A stretch of DNA of 64,000 bases. It comes from Spinacia oleracea. Taxonomy: Eukaryota > Streptophyta > Magnoliopsida > Caryophyllales > Amaranthaceae. Positions 51,204-62,504 of this stretch are shown here, piece after piece. The DNA lies in NCBI RefSeq assembly GCF_020520425.1, contig NC_079491.1:682001-746000 (forward strand), given 5' to 3'. The number at the start of each line of letters is the position of its first letter. Positions within the stretch are counted from its first letter, which is position 1. The notes beneath the pieces are model-generated. The model searched no databases, was not told the DNA's origin, and was given only the letters and a program-made list of their open reading frames with translations. A program made the position numbers and the translations under genes.

Positions 51204-52118
51204 CCCGACCCCAGCCAAAAAGTTTTTCTTGATACAGACAGTGGTTGACTAATTACATTGCCCTTGGTATGTTAGTACTAGTTACTGCTCAAATTAAGGA
51301 ACTGACTTCACTGCTAAGCATTGCAATAACCCTTACTCGTATATGTGAAGGTATCATTTGTGACTTGTGATGCAAGCACACAGACAACAACAGCACACAC
51401 AAACAAGTTTAGGCAACGCCATCGTGTACTCCATCAAAGGTAAGGTTGCGTATATTTCATTCCTCCCACTCCCACACTCAATTCACGACATTGGTACTTG
51501 TTTGCGATGTTGTTAACAAGTTCACGTTCTGTGCGGACTCAAACGACATCTGTTAGGAAATCTAATGCGACTAGAAGTATATTATACATAAAATATCATA
51601 AGAGATTCTATCTCTATCAGCATCATCGTATGAATGAAGCAACGCGTGAATTTTTTTGGGTCAACAAAACAATTGTGTACCAACTTGACTTGCAAACAAT
51701 GCATTGTGTCACATTAGCATAAAAAATAAGGTCACCCCCGGGCCAACAAGAGCATAGCCACAGTAGGTGACAAGTACAAATTGAAAACAATGACAATCCT
51801 AGGATGTCAATTAGCTAGTAGAGTCTTAAACTAATCAAATTCAGATCTAAACTAGATGGAAAACACAACTAGAAAAATATGAATCAATGAATCAAAGAAC
51901 CAAAATTTCGCTTCCTCGATCTGGATATCAAAGTCTGGACAAGATCCCGGTTTGAAAGATGAAAACATCTATACAATCTCCCGTAGATGAAGCTCTATAC
52001 CTATTTACAAACGAGCAGCCTTTTTTGGAAATCGGATTTCTTTTTTTGAAAAAAATGATTTAGAAGTTGAACATTCCATTTCAGTAAGTTATCCTGATGA
52101 TTCTAACAAAGAATTTTT
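51204..52118. other. Intergenic DNA
   Basis: No gene recognised; the right edge is probably the 3' untranslated region of the - strand membrane-protein gene. The frame at 51498-51722 has no recognisable feature. Confidence 0.4.
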
Positions 52119-54700
52119 TTACCGAGCATCCCTGCCTTCTTGCTCCCGAGGACTTGAACTCGAAGCCACCTCCAAAGAACTACACAAAAGAACAGAGTTG
52201 AAAACCCTTATATCAGCATTTATCTAATGTATGGACTGTGGAGTATATCGTGAAAATAACGGAATTAACTGCTCAAAATAACAGAATTAACTACTCACTT
52301 TGGAGAAAGAGAAATGGGTTGATTCATTTCATACGTAGGAGCATTGTTGAATAATTGGATCGAAATCAAACCTTCCTTCGCTGTTGCTGGTGCAGGTGAT
52401 CCCTGAAATTTCTTAGTAAAGCTACTTCCAGAGTAAATTCCTGCAAGATCAAATCCTAACAATGTTTAACAACTGTTAACTTAGCAATAACTTTATTCTT
52501 TGAAGAATTCTTCTGATGACAACAATGTTTAGTAAGTTAGGGTAAAAAGTAACAGGGGCCAAAAGTGCCCAGGTTGGGGATAAACAAGACCTTAATTAAC
52601 AGATAACAAATGGAATAAAATAATTTTTATAATTTCAATAGCTAATATACAGCTTAATTGTTCATAATTGGGAGGTTAGTGGCAGAACCAATACATGATA
52701 CATCAGCCATATAATGAATGGAATTAGGAAAATTTGGTAATATTAATCCAACCTTTGACCGATTTTCTTTTATTAAGCCCACCTACGACATATTTTTTAA
52801 TAATCCCACCTTTATTACCCAACAACTTTTATTGGGCCCAACAGGTCATAAAACTGTTGTAAGCGGCATTATTTCTCTACATGGCAGTACTCTCTCTCGA
52901 TATATTCAGTCATCGTCATCAATTCATCACCATCTCGTTGAATTTTTCACCGATTACCGGCCACTTAAGCCCAATAAAAGTCGTCGGGTAGTAAAGGTGG
53001 GATTATTAAAAAATATGTCGTAGGTGGGATTAATAAAAGAAAATCGGCCAAAGGTTGGATTAATATTACCAAATTTTCCATGGAATTATGGAAACTCTCA
53101 AATACAGGAATAAGGATGGACTTATGGACATAGAAGTAGAAGAATCTGGAAATTAGAGTTGGTGAGGATACACAGGATCATCTGTCACATAGACGTGCCT
53201 GTGGCATCATATATGAGAAGTCATATAACCTGAAAATTAGAAAGAAATTACACCTGTTTTAAACCTAAAACGTGCGTTTTGTTGCAACACATTTAAACTA
53301 ACTAACATGCAAAGGACTGAAAAGCATAAAGGCATAAGAGAAACACTTTTTTTGAACGATTACAGCGTGACATGCAAGGAATATTGAGTGTTTTGACAAC
53401 AACACTACATCCTTTCTTTGTCCTAATAAAAGTTTCTTAAATCCAAGTTTTTCAACTGCAATTAAAAGGATGCACCATGATACATCCTCTAAACAATTAC
53501 CAATATGCACAAATAATGTTATCACTACTCAGACGAATGACAAAGTTTACATTTCCTATACATACTGGTATATCATTGAAGCTTCAACATATACACAACT
53601 AAGACAGAGAAACTTGGGGCCGAGAATACATGTCAGAAAGTTGCTCAGCTAAACATACAACAACAGATATATGCGTCTCTACATAAGGTCCGAAGACTAT
53701 GGGTGTTGGTGACTTGGTTCACGAAAGAAAGAGTGGCATTTGGTTTTTCCATATTGGGTTTCTGATGCAACACACAGAAAACAGGCATGAATGTTCATCC
53801 ATCCAATATCTCTCTTTACTTTAAAGTTCTTCACAATCAACCCACAAATGCAGGAAAATTTTGGGAGACAAGGCTTCCGTGGATCTTAGGGAAAACCTCT
53901 GCTTACTCCCTAGGATTTCCTGGCATATCAATATGAGATCATCTATCTTTGGCCCAATCTCTCATAAGATATATACAGACAGTAAATTGTAATTATTTAC
54001 TGATCACAAACAAGAAAGTATTTTAAAAACAAGTTATCAGGAGCAAGTTTCATCTTCTGAAAGCAAAAGTTTATGTATGATTAAGCCAACAAAACTAATG
54101 CCTTTAAGAGAACATGCTGCAAAAATGAGGCAATATAGAAGTGCAAACTCTGAAAGTTCCAATCACCATACCTTGAAACACTATAATAAGGAAGAACACA
54201 ACCGTTATCACCATTGCAGTTACGCTGCTGCCTGAAGAAGACCGCTTAGCATCTTTCATCTTCCTAAATGCTTTAATCCGTTCAACTCTTGCCCGCTTTC
54301 TAGCAGCTAATTCAGACAGTTCCTTCACCAATTTCAGGTCCGATGCAGTCAACAATGGACCATTTGGAGGTCGGGGTGGTTTCGATGCCTTCTTCGACCC
54401 CACCTTCTTTCGTTGTTCCTTTGGATTCCTCTTCTCTAAAACAGCAACGAAATCTCTACAATCTTCACCTTCTGAACTTTTGTCAATAAGTAAATCAACT
54501 CCTTGACCACCAATGTTGGAGTCAACAACCACGGCACCACCATTTGTCAACCCACTATAACATAAAACCCCATTACGGCCCCGACTTACCGCCACTCTCC
54601 CTCTTCCATTATCGGAAACAGCATCCCCACTCAACTCCTCCTCAGAGGTAGTACCACCACATTCAAGATCAACCAAAAACTCTCCTTCTCGAGAAGCCAT
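52119..54700 (-). CDS. Plant-specific single-pass membrane protein of unknown function, 3 coding exons, 243 aa
   Basis: Coding exons: 54700-54172, 52440-52299, 52179-52119; phases agree (529, 142 and 61 bases) and introns are GT-AG. Residues 1-90 are acidic and glycine-rich; 93-155 are strongly basic with KKASKPPRPPNGPLLTASDL and LAARKRARVERIKAFRKMKD; residues 159-177 are one membrane helix (VTAMVITVVFFLIIVFQG); a short serine-rich tail ends EQEGRDAR. The basic block next to a C-proximal helix suggests a tail-anchored or single-pass protein with the basic part in the cytosol (inference). I recall similar uncharacterised plant proteins but cannot name one. The start is the ATG at 54700; a frame extension to 54742 lacks support. 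A probable 5' untranslated exon ends at a donor near 55311. The first coding intron contains a MITE. Confidence 0.8.
52727..53079. mobile_element. Mutator-type MITE with long inverted repeats and 9-bp target duplication
   Basis: The 9-bp flanks ATGGAATTA (52718-52726 and 53080-53088) are identical. The arms start GGAAAATTTGGTAATATTAA on both strands and stay nearly identical for about 115 bases. A 9-bp duplication with long arms is diagnostic for Mutator-like elements. The centre is about 120 bases with no coding capacity. It sits in the first coding intron of the membrane-protein gene. Confidence 0.93.
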
Positions 54701-55842
54701 TAGACAATGTAGTAAACTAGTAATCCGTATTATATATAACAATAATGTTGTTTAACACCTATAATCCTCCTCTTATATAGTACTATCATAAATCTAAATG
54801 TACTAAAAACTTTAAAGTAAACTTATTGTTCCAAAATCTTGAACTTGTCAATTAAATTTACAGCCAAATAACTTCATCGAGTGGTATTCCTCTCACTTTA
54901 TGTCCAAGCCTACCTACCTTTTGATGATTTATTTATTTTTTGTTTATTTTTCGACAATCAACTAATTAAAAAATTAATAAAGGAATTTTGAGAGATCCAC
55001 CTCAAACTTTGGCTGATGATTGGGAAAGAGAACCCTGCACCTCTAACCACCCAGATTACCTGCAACATTATTCACAATATTGTCAAATAAACAATGAATT
55101 CAACACAAAAAGTTTAATTTATTACGAATTTCAGCAAAATGACACAAATTTTATACAAACAGTAATATAAAATCAAACAAATTGGCACCCAGAAATTATA
55201 ATTTCAAGAGCATATAATTAAAAAAAACAAAAAAAATAATTCAGGAAAACGGGGACAATGGTAATAAACAGGAAGAATTAAATAAATAAAAATAAAAACT
55301 GTACTAACCTGATAGAGAGCAGGGAATAAAAACCCTAGATCACAGGCGAAAGGAGGAGAGAGAAAGAGAAAATGGAAGATGAATTTAAAAAAGGATTCGC
55401 CGAAAATGAAGGGTGAAATTATTGGACATCAAAATTAGGTTCTCCCAGAAATTTAGCTCCTACCCACTTTCTATGAATAAAATCTCAGCTACCAAAATTC
55501 AAGGAATTAATCAAATTTGTATGGAAATTTAAGAAGAAAAAAAGGGGGAATTGTTAATTTGTTGCGGATAAAATGTGACATAAAAGGACAAAAAATGAAA
55601 AAATTGAATAGTATTTTGTTTAACAAAATGGAGTTTGGATAATATTAAGAGGACGACGACAACAACCACACACAAAATAAAAATAAATAAAAAAAGGGAA
55701 AAAGAAAAGAAAAAGACTAAAAGTGGTGGTCTTTTGGTGTGAATGTCTTATTGGTTTTTGAGGAAAACGTGTAAGGGTCCGCATATTTTTGCTGACGGCT
55801 ATTGCTCTATATAATTAAATACAGTTCGTTGTACTATTTGGT
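54701..55842. promoter_or_regulatory. Upstream region and probable 5' untranslated exon of the membrane-protein gene
   Basis: On the - strand, 55400-55312 reads CGCCTGTGATCTAGGGTTTT and ends TCTATCAG before a GTTAGT donor, which looks like a leader exon with an intron down to the ATG exon. The rest is AT-rich. The leader call rests on the splice-like donor and the AGGGTTT word only. Confidence 0.4.
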
Positions 55843-55940
55843 TGACGTGTCAACGGCTACCCATAAATTTATTTTACTTTATTTTATTTTGAGTAAATTT
55901 TGTGTAGTAAAATAAATTCATGGGTAGGCGTTGACATCAC
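55843..55940. repeat. Short inverted repeat, arms of about 33 bases
   Basis: TGTCAACGGCTACCCATAAA in the left arm pairs with GGGTAGGCGTTGACA in the right, continuing through AATTTATTTTAC. The spacer is about 30 bases. It may be a tiny MITE or a hairpin; no target duplication was seen. Confidence 0.7.
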
Positions 55941-56483
55941 TTAACTATTAACCTAAAACTATATAATTGTACAAAAGATCTTGCGCGCACAAAGTGTACA
56001 ATAAATTTATTGTACACCAAGATAAAATTTACCCAATTTTTTATAACTTTAATCTAGTTTTAATTAACTTGGATATGAAATTCATAAACTCCGACATAAT
56101 CCAAACCATTGCCATCATCATCAAGATAGAGAAATCCACTTAACAAGACAAAACTCAAAAGAAGGTTACACCACTATCTCTTGTTTTTATCGATGTGAGA
56201 CAATCACAATGTAACGTGGGAAAGATCTTAACATATGCTTAAAGAGAAGATTACCCTTGTCCTATTGCTTAAGGACTGATGATTTGGTTATGGGTGGGGC
56301 TTCCTCGGGAACTACAAAAACGCCTTTACAAGCCGACACTTTGACCTGCCTCTAAGGTATGAGATGGGCTTGTCAAGCTAATATGGAAAATATCACAATT
56401 CTAACTACTCTCAGTAGTTGGTTCAAATACTTGTGAAGGAAGATTCTCAGGATATGTAGATTCGTTGGACCTTGACATAAATT
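55941..56483. other. Intergenic DNA
   Basis: No gene recognised. Confidence 0.4.
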
Positions 56484-56651
56484 AGGACTCTAAGTAAGAC
56501 TTTCTCCTGGTGCAACGTTCTCAAAGTGGAAAGGATACTGGTGAATCGAGCTCACGGTCTGGCAGCTAGAGCCGCACGAGATTTAATTTGATTTTCTAAT
56601 TTCCCGTAGTACATTTTGTATATTTAGCACTTGTCAAAAAAAAAAAAAAAG
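56484..56651 (+). mobile_element. 3' end of a LINE: RNase H tail and poly-A
   Basis: The + strand encodes TFSWCNVLKVERILVNRAHG and then LAARAARDLI with a stop, the usual C-terminus of plant L1-type LINE RNase H domains (SWC..V...NRAAH.LAR). About 60 bases of 3' untranslated sequence lead to an A tract at 56637-56650. The rest of the element is missing, as expected for 5'-truncated LINE insertion. Confidence 0.7.
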
Positions 56652-58711
56652 TTAATATCGTTTAAATGGTGCTTCATCCTACTACGGAGTATCGTTAAAA
56701 TGAAAACAAAAATCCTTGTTCGAAAAGATAAATATACTTAGGTAGACGAGTAGTAAGTAGTTGGTCTCGATCTGTATACAAAAATACACGAGAAACGTTT
56801 ATAGTTTACTTCTTTTGATAAGCAACGCATTATAAAAGAAACAAACAAACATAATTGATTAATACAAAGTATAGTTTAGTTGGTTATAATCGATGATTAA
56901 ACGGTAATTAATCAAAGAAAGAACAAGACAACCTTGGAAGAATATATTTATACGCTTAAACGTGGTCGACTGCCGACTCAGTACTTGACTTTACTCGCCG
57001 GCCAACGACCCTTCAACTGTTTTATTATCAAAATATAAAGTATACTTTTCCTTGATAACCAATATGCAGCTTAGTTCATATATATATATGATGCATCTAG
57101 GCCTAATCTAAATGCATGTCCGTATAAAATCATACTTGTCTATATGACATGAACAACATACTAATGGCATCATTAACCTTTAAACTATCGAATCATTTCT
57201 ATTTTATTTCTATAATAAGTTACGGAAAAAAAAATACGCGAAGACGGCTTCATTGTAACTACTGCTAATATCTCTGTATCAGATGACATTAAACAAAGGA
57301 CAGCAAAATGTTTAATGTTACTAAACAGGTCACTAATCTAGACATTACAACAAGATATTACTACATATATACCCTTCCTTTAAACCTATATTACATGTAC
57401 GTTGCTCACACTTAACTTGGTGATTACAATTTACAGACCATATTTCCCCCCTCTAAAGTAAAAGTTATCATTACTCAGTGCTTCAAACAAGGTTTAGTCG
57501 GAATTTTCATTTTACCTCAAATACCCGTGTCGGACACTTGGACACGTACCCGTATCCGATATGGGTATCCGGATCCGGGTAACAGAGGTTAATGCTAAAG
57601 GCAGGGTATGGTTCAGATGTATTTTATGCATGCTTAACCCAGTGAAAGCAGGGAGTTTACTTACTAAACCATCCACTGGGAGTGCAATCGACATGACTTA
57701 CTACTTCACAGTTCATATCAAATAAAAGGCAGCAAACAGGCGAAGCAGAAACAGAACGACTTTAACAGATGATGGAAAACAATCCAAAGCTGGAATTTGC
57801 TTAGGAAATTTCTGAAGGACAATATATGACAAGAGTTCTATTTTATCTTTAAAATTCTGCTAATTCTGACATAATAGCATAAGATTATTGAACAGAAACC
57901 ATTACTTCAAAATTATTTACTTGAACAAACTGTTATCTACTTACCTTGAGTGAACTTGCAGCATTTTTCAGTTTCCGATCAGAAAATCCTGCCTGAACTG
58001 CTGCCAATCTGTCATAAATGTTGCGCAAATGTAGCTTTCTGGATCCATGGTTGTGTTGCACGCAATCCAAAACAAGTGTGATTTCCAAAAACAAACGGAA
58101 CAAAAGATCTTTTGGAGAATAAACAAAGCATTTTCAAGCATTTAAAATCAACTTCAGAAAAAAAATCATGTAGCTAGTAGTCAAAGGCTCTAAGCAATAA
58201 CACCCTCATTGTCAGAACAATACACCACCTTCGACAAATTAGTGAAAGTGCTTCTAAGGATAAATACAACACCACCATTTTCACAAAGCAGACAAATATG
58301 TACTTCAACAAATTAAATCAAAGTCTAACAAAGAAGCCAAATGAGGCCTATTATTTAGAACCAAACCAAAGTTCTTGATGAATATTAGTATGTTCTTTGA
58401 TATACAAAAAGAAGGATAGTGTTAATATGAGGCAGAGTTTTCAGTAAAAAAAGAGTTTTCTCCCTTTCTAAAATTCTAAGTATTCATAACATTTTGCCAT
58501 GTATCTGTAAAATCGGCAATGGCAATAACTTGTTCTGTGTTTCAATGAAGATGAAACTACTTATCAAATCTAACATAGACGGTCTAAGTGATGGGACGAG
58601 CAACCTAGAGAAACCTGTTTGAATCACTCACCTGAAAAAAAATCCTAGCTCTGCAGAATAAATTCACCTGATTTGAATTAAATAAATCATGTCGCAAATT
58701 CTTTTCTTTGT
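56652..58711. other. Intergenic DNA downstream of KAS III
   Basis: No gene. Bases 57524-57600 are a fragment of the MITE described at 58974 (CCCGTGTCGGACACTTGGAC). The final part is the 3' flank of the KAS III gene. Confidence 0.45.
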
Positions 58712-61700
58712 TTATCCCCATCTAATAATGGAAGAACCCCATGTTAAACCAGCACCAAATCCAGATGTTGCAATGATATGTCCTGGCTTAACTTTTCCAC
58801 TCTGAATAGCTTCATCCAATGCCAAGGGGATGGATGCGGCACTGGTGTTACCATAATTTGCTAAATTAGACAAGACACGTTCTGAAGGAATTTCCAAACG
58901 TGTTGCAACGGCATCAATGATCCTCTGGTTTGCCTGCAGTCATCATTTTAGAGCTTCAACGTATAGTCATACACTATGTTACTTGGACTTGGGTACTAGT
59001 GTCGGACACAGGTACGTGTCCAAGTGTCCGACTCGGCTAAATTGTGAAAATTTTCAAGCATTTAAGTCGAAAATGAAGTGTCGGATTGTCCGTACCTATG
59101 TCGGAGTGTCGAGGATCCGACACGGGTACTTGAAGTAAAATGAAGAGTTGGAGTAACATAGGTCATTCAAAACAACAAGTTTTACTTAAAACTAAATTAG
59201 GTCCCGTGCATGCACATATATTATAAATTATAATTTGACCATTTTTTTATACGAAGTAAAATATTTGAGTAACAAAGCATTGTTCGAAAATAAAGTAGTA
59301 TCCAGTACAAAGATAGATTCTCAAAAGATTAATAAAGTTTTAGTCAAATATACTGAATCTTTTCCATAAAAAGTTATTGAAACAAATAAATGAATTAAAA
59401 AAAAAAAAGAAAAAAAAGTTTTGGCGGAATTTTTTTTCACCTGGAAGTGACACGTGTCATTTCTGGTGTCTGTTTTAGTATAATGTAATAGATTAGGAAC
59501 CGGAAAAGAGGGCAGAATATTCTTCCAACTTCATACTTCCAAATACACAACCTAATAGCTAATTTTAGAAACTAAATCATTCAGAGACCGGAAAAGAGGG
59601 CAGAATATTCTTCCAACTTCATACTTTCAAATACACAACCTAATAGCTAATTTTAGAAACTAAATCATTCACAGATGTTGATTATGTATGATACCTGATG
59701 CAATAGTAACCAATCGATGTTCGAACCATTTAGACCAGCCTTTTTAAGTGCAGCCTCAATTGACTGAGGAACAGATCTAACAGCAAAGCGAAAGACCTCT
59801 TTCCCATTCATATTAATATGTGCATAAGATGGGCGCCTTGGGGGAAAACCTGTCACAGCATCATTGCTACCTATTGCTGCATCGGTTTCATCATGTCTTA
59901 GGGATGCACTTAAATGTCTGCATGTAAGAGAAGTACCTAAGAATCATGACTTGCAAACACATCACATATAGTCTAAACACCTAGGTAGTAATTAAAGTAT
60001 GATTAACGGTTAATTATGATATGATTAGAGATTAAACACCTAGGTAGTAATTTGCAAATTTCTGTACATAGCCTTATTTCTGTCCAGAATAGACTAATAT
60101 AGAGGCCGTTTACCCGTCCTTCAAAGACTCAAAGATATATCAGTTCTACTATAATGAAACTCAAATGCAATACCTTGCGCCCTCGCCATCACTATGCAGG
60201 TCAAAAGAAAACACGCCATCTTCTTCACTGTCACAAGCCTGGTCCAATTGAAATACCAAATGAATTTGTGCATGTACATAACCTCTTAATAAAAGAATAA
60301 CCAGTAAATGCCAGTTATGCCATTCAAGAGTCAGGTAATACACAGAAACATATTTGACCGAGAGGAGAATGTACATAGGACATATAGCTCGAAGCGAATA
60401 TAATATACTGAAAAACCAAAGACGAAGAGAACGAGATAGCTTGTACAGTCGTACGTGAATAAGGGCAGTTGATTCTTTAAAAGTACAGTGGTGTAACATT
60501 TTTGGGTGTCATGGGCCTCATGGATATACAGTTTCAAATAAGGTACATATATCTGCGAAAGCGTAAATCATTACTCCGTGCACAATTTGATGTATTTCTG
60601 ACTAAAACCTTCATCTAGCGTTCGGAAAACGGCGTAAATTAACGTAACCATAGAAGAAGAGTTTTATTAACAGCCCATTTGTACACAACCATATTAAAAC
60701 AAGGGGGAACAAGAGAAGACCCAAAAACATATAGAGACCTCACCTGGACAACTACAGCAGCAGCAGCATCACCAAAGAGTATGCAGGTCCCTCTATCAGT
60801 CCAGTCAACAAAACGAGAAAGAGCATCTGCCCCTATAACTAGCACATTCTGAAATCCACCACCTGAAAATTTTAGAGTAAAAGGTTAAAATTTTGAAGGT
60901 TTGAGGGATGCGGAAATATTACAAGAGAAGAGAAATAAAAATCACTACCCCTTACGTGACAAGCAGCTGACACCAAACCCAGCATAAATCCACTGCAAGC
61001 TGCAGTAATATCATAAGACAAAGGACTTCGGCTGCACCCCAATGCTCTTTGTACCTGATTAATAATAACTTATAATAAATTATTCCGGAGCCTACATAAA
61101 ATCATTAAAGAACAAAGGAAAATTCTGAAGTCTATGTGCAAAATATGAATCCGCACGTAGGAATCAACATTACCTATTGGCTATTACTAAAATTCACCTT
61201 CACTACGTTCCAATTTTAAAAACCGTTTCCTGTGATATTTGTCTTTCTTTAATCTTGATTACTTAGTAGTAGAAAACTAATGTGTTATTGGGATATGAAG
61301 GAATTTGACAATATCACTCATAACATTACACAAGCAACAAGCATCAAGTGCAATTTTACTTGATTGATCTCATCTAAGTTGAATATAAGTAACATTTGTT
61401 TCTATCCTTAATCCCCAAACTTTCCAATATCTAAACAACTTTCTAATGCCTTAAATCTCCAGCAAAGAAAACAAGTTTCAAGATACCAATGCTAAGGAAA
61501 TCTGCTCCTGAATACAATAACCATTATTGATTTCATCGAAGGTATGCTCGTACAATCAACAGACAAACACACATGTCCGTAAGTCAAGTCTCACAGAGAG
61601 GCTGTTTCCAGAAATTCACAGAAGCACATGGTTCACATAAAACCCGTTCCCTTAAAAAATTAAAAGTGAACTCGTAACATAGACAGACATATAGATAATT

Positions 61701-62400
61701 ATCATACTCCATTTTACATTTGAGAGGAAAAAAGTTGCAGAAACTGGTTACCTGAGGAGCACTGCCAAAGAGGTCTTCTGGTGTAGAAGTGCACATCAAG
61801 ATAAGGTCAACATCATCAGGGTCAACGTTGGCCATCTGAAGAGCTTTCCTTGCTGCTTCGGCAGCTAAGCCTACCAAGCTCTCCTCACCTGTAATAGAGC
61901 AACAAAACCTGAAAGTCAGATTGACATCCATGTAAGACACAGGAATGCAGACAAACTTAAGGAATAATCATTGACAGAAAACCAGAATCCATGATTCTAT
62001 GTAGCCAATCTCGTTTATTGGCTGATTCTCAGTTGGTTTGGTTTGGTTTGATTTATAGGTTATAACATATTAACATTTTAAACTACGATAAAAGTTAATA
62101 AAACCTATTGAAGATCAGGCTAGAAGTCATGACAGTCCACATATGCCAGACTTATGAAGGTCACTAGGAGTTTTATGAAGTACAGGGATCATTAAGAGAG
62201 CAGAGCAACCCTAGCTTTCTAAAGTTCCATATACAAGATGAACACACTGACCTGAAAGGATACGCCGATTGCGAATCCCAGTTCGAGTAGATATCCATTC
62301 ATCCGAAGTTTCAACAATTTTAGAAAGGTCATCATTGGAGATTTGCAGCTTGGGTACAGCAGAACCACAACCAACTAGCTTGCAACCTCTATTTACTATC
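58712..62400 (-). CDS. KAS3: 3-ketoacyl-ACP synthase III (KAS III, FabH type), 7 exons seen, first exon missing
   Basis: Plastid KAS III condenses acetyl-CoA with malonyl-ACP, the first step of fatty-acid synthesis. Exons in reading order: 62400-62252, 61888-61752, 61054-60949, 60862-60744, 60238-60174, 59917-59695, 58933-58712, all phase-consistent. The protein runs from [20 protein letters not shown] to the usual C-terminus [17 protein letters not shown]. The catalytic triad is present: Cys in [12 protein letters not shown] (codon near 60996), His in LLLHQ at 59698-59700 next to an intron, Asn in [11 protein letters not shown] near 58848. The first visible exon starts in phase 2, so an upstream exon with the transit peptide must exist; I did not find it before 64000. 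About 340 of roughly 400 residues are covered. Two of its exons are duplicated at 37453-38093. Confidence 0.95.
58974..59161. mobile_element. MITE-like element in a KAS III intron (CTATGTTACTTGGACT ends)
   Basis: CTATGTTACTTGGACTTGGG at the left pairs with AGTTGGAGTAACATAG at the right. The interior has repeated GTGTCGGACAC and GTGTCCG words. It lies in the intron 58934-59694 and does not touch splice sites. A fragment occurs at 57524-57600. I recall this as a widespread plant repeat but cannot name its superfamily. Confidence 0.65.
59500..59672. repeat. Tandem duplication, two units of 88 bases, in the same KAS III intron
   Basis: CCGGAAAAGAGGGCAGAATA to AACTAAATCATTCA occurs twice back to back (period 88) with only a couple of base differences, just before the acceptor side of exon 59695-59917. 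Confidence 0.9.
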
Positions 62401-62504
62401 CTGCATAAAGAACCGTCAAAAACAGCAAATTCAATTAGAGGTTTGAAGATAACCAGTCCAGTTTATTTATAAGAATAAAAAAAATTGAATAAGAAGCCCA
62501 AGCT
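61174..62504 (-). repeat. KAS III segment duplicated at 36796-38200
   Basis: The source-side copy: it is inside the complete gene and includes exons 62400-62252 and 61888-61752 and parts of three introns. Confidence 0.9.
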
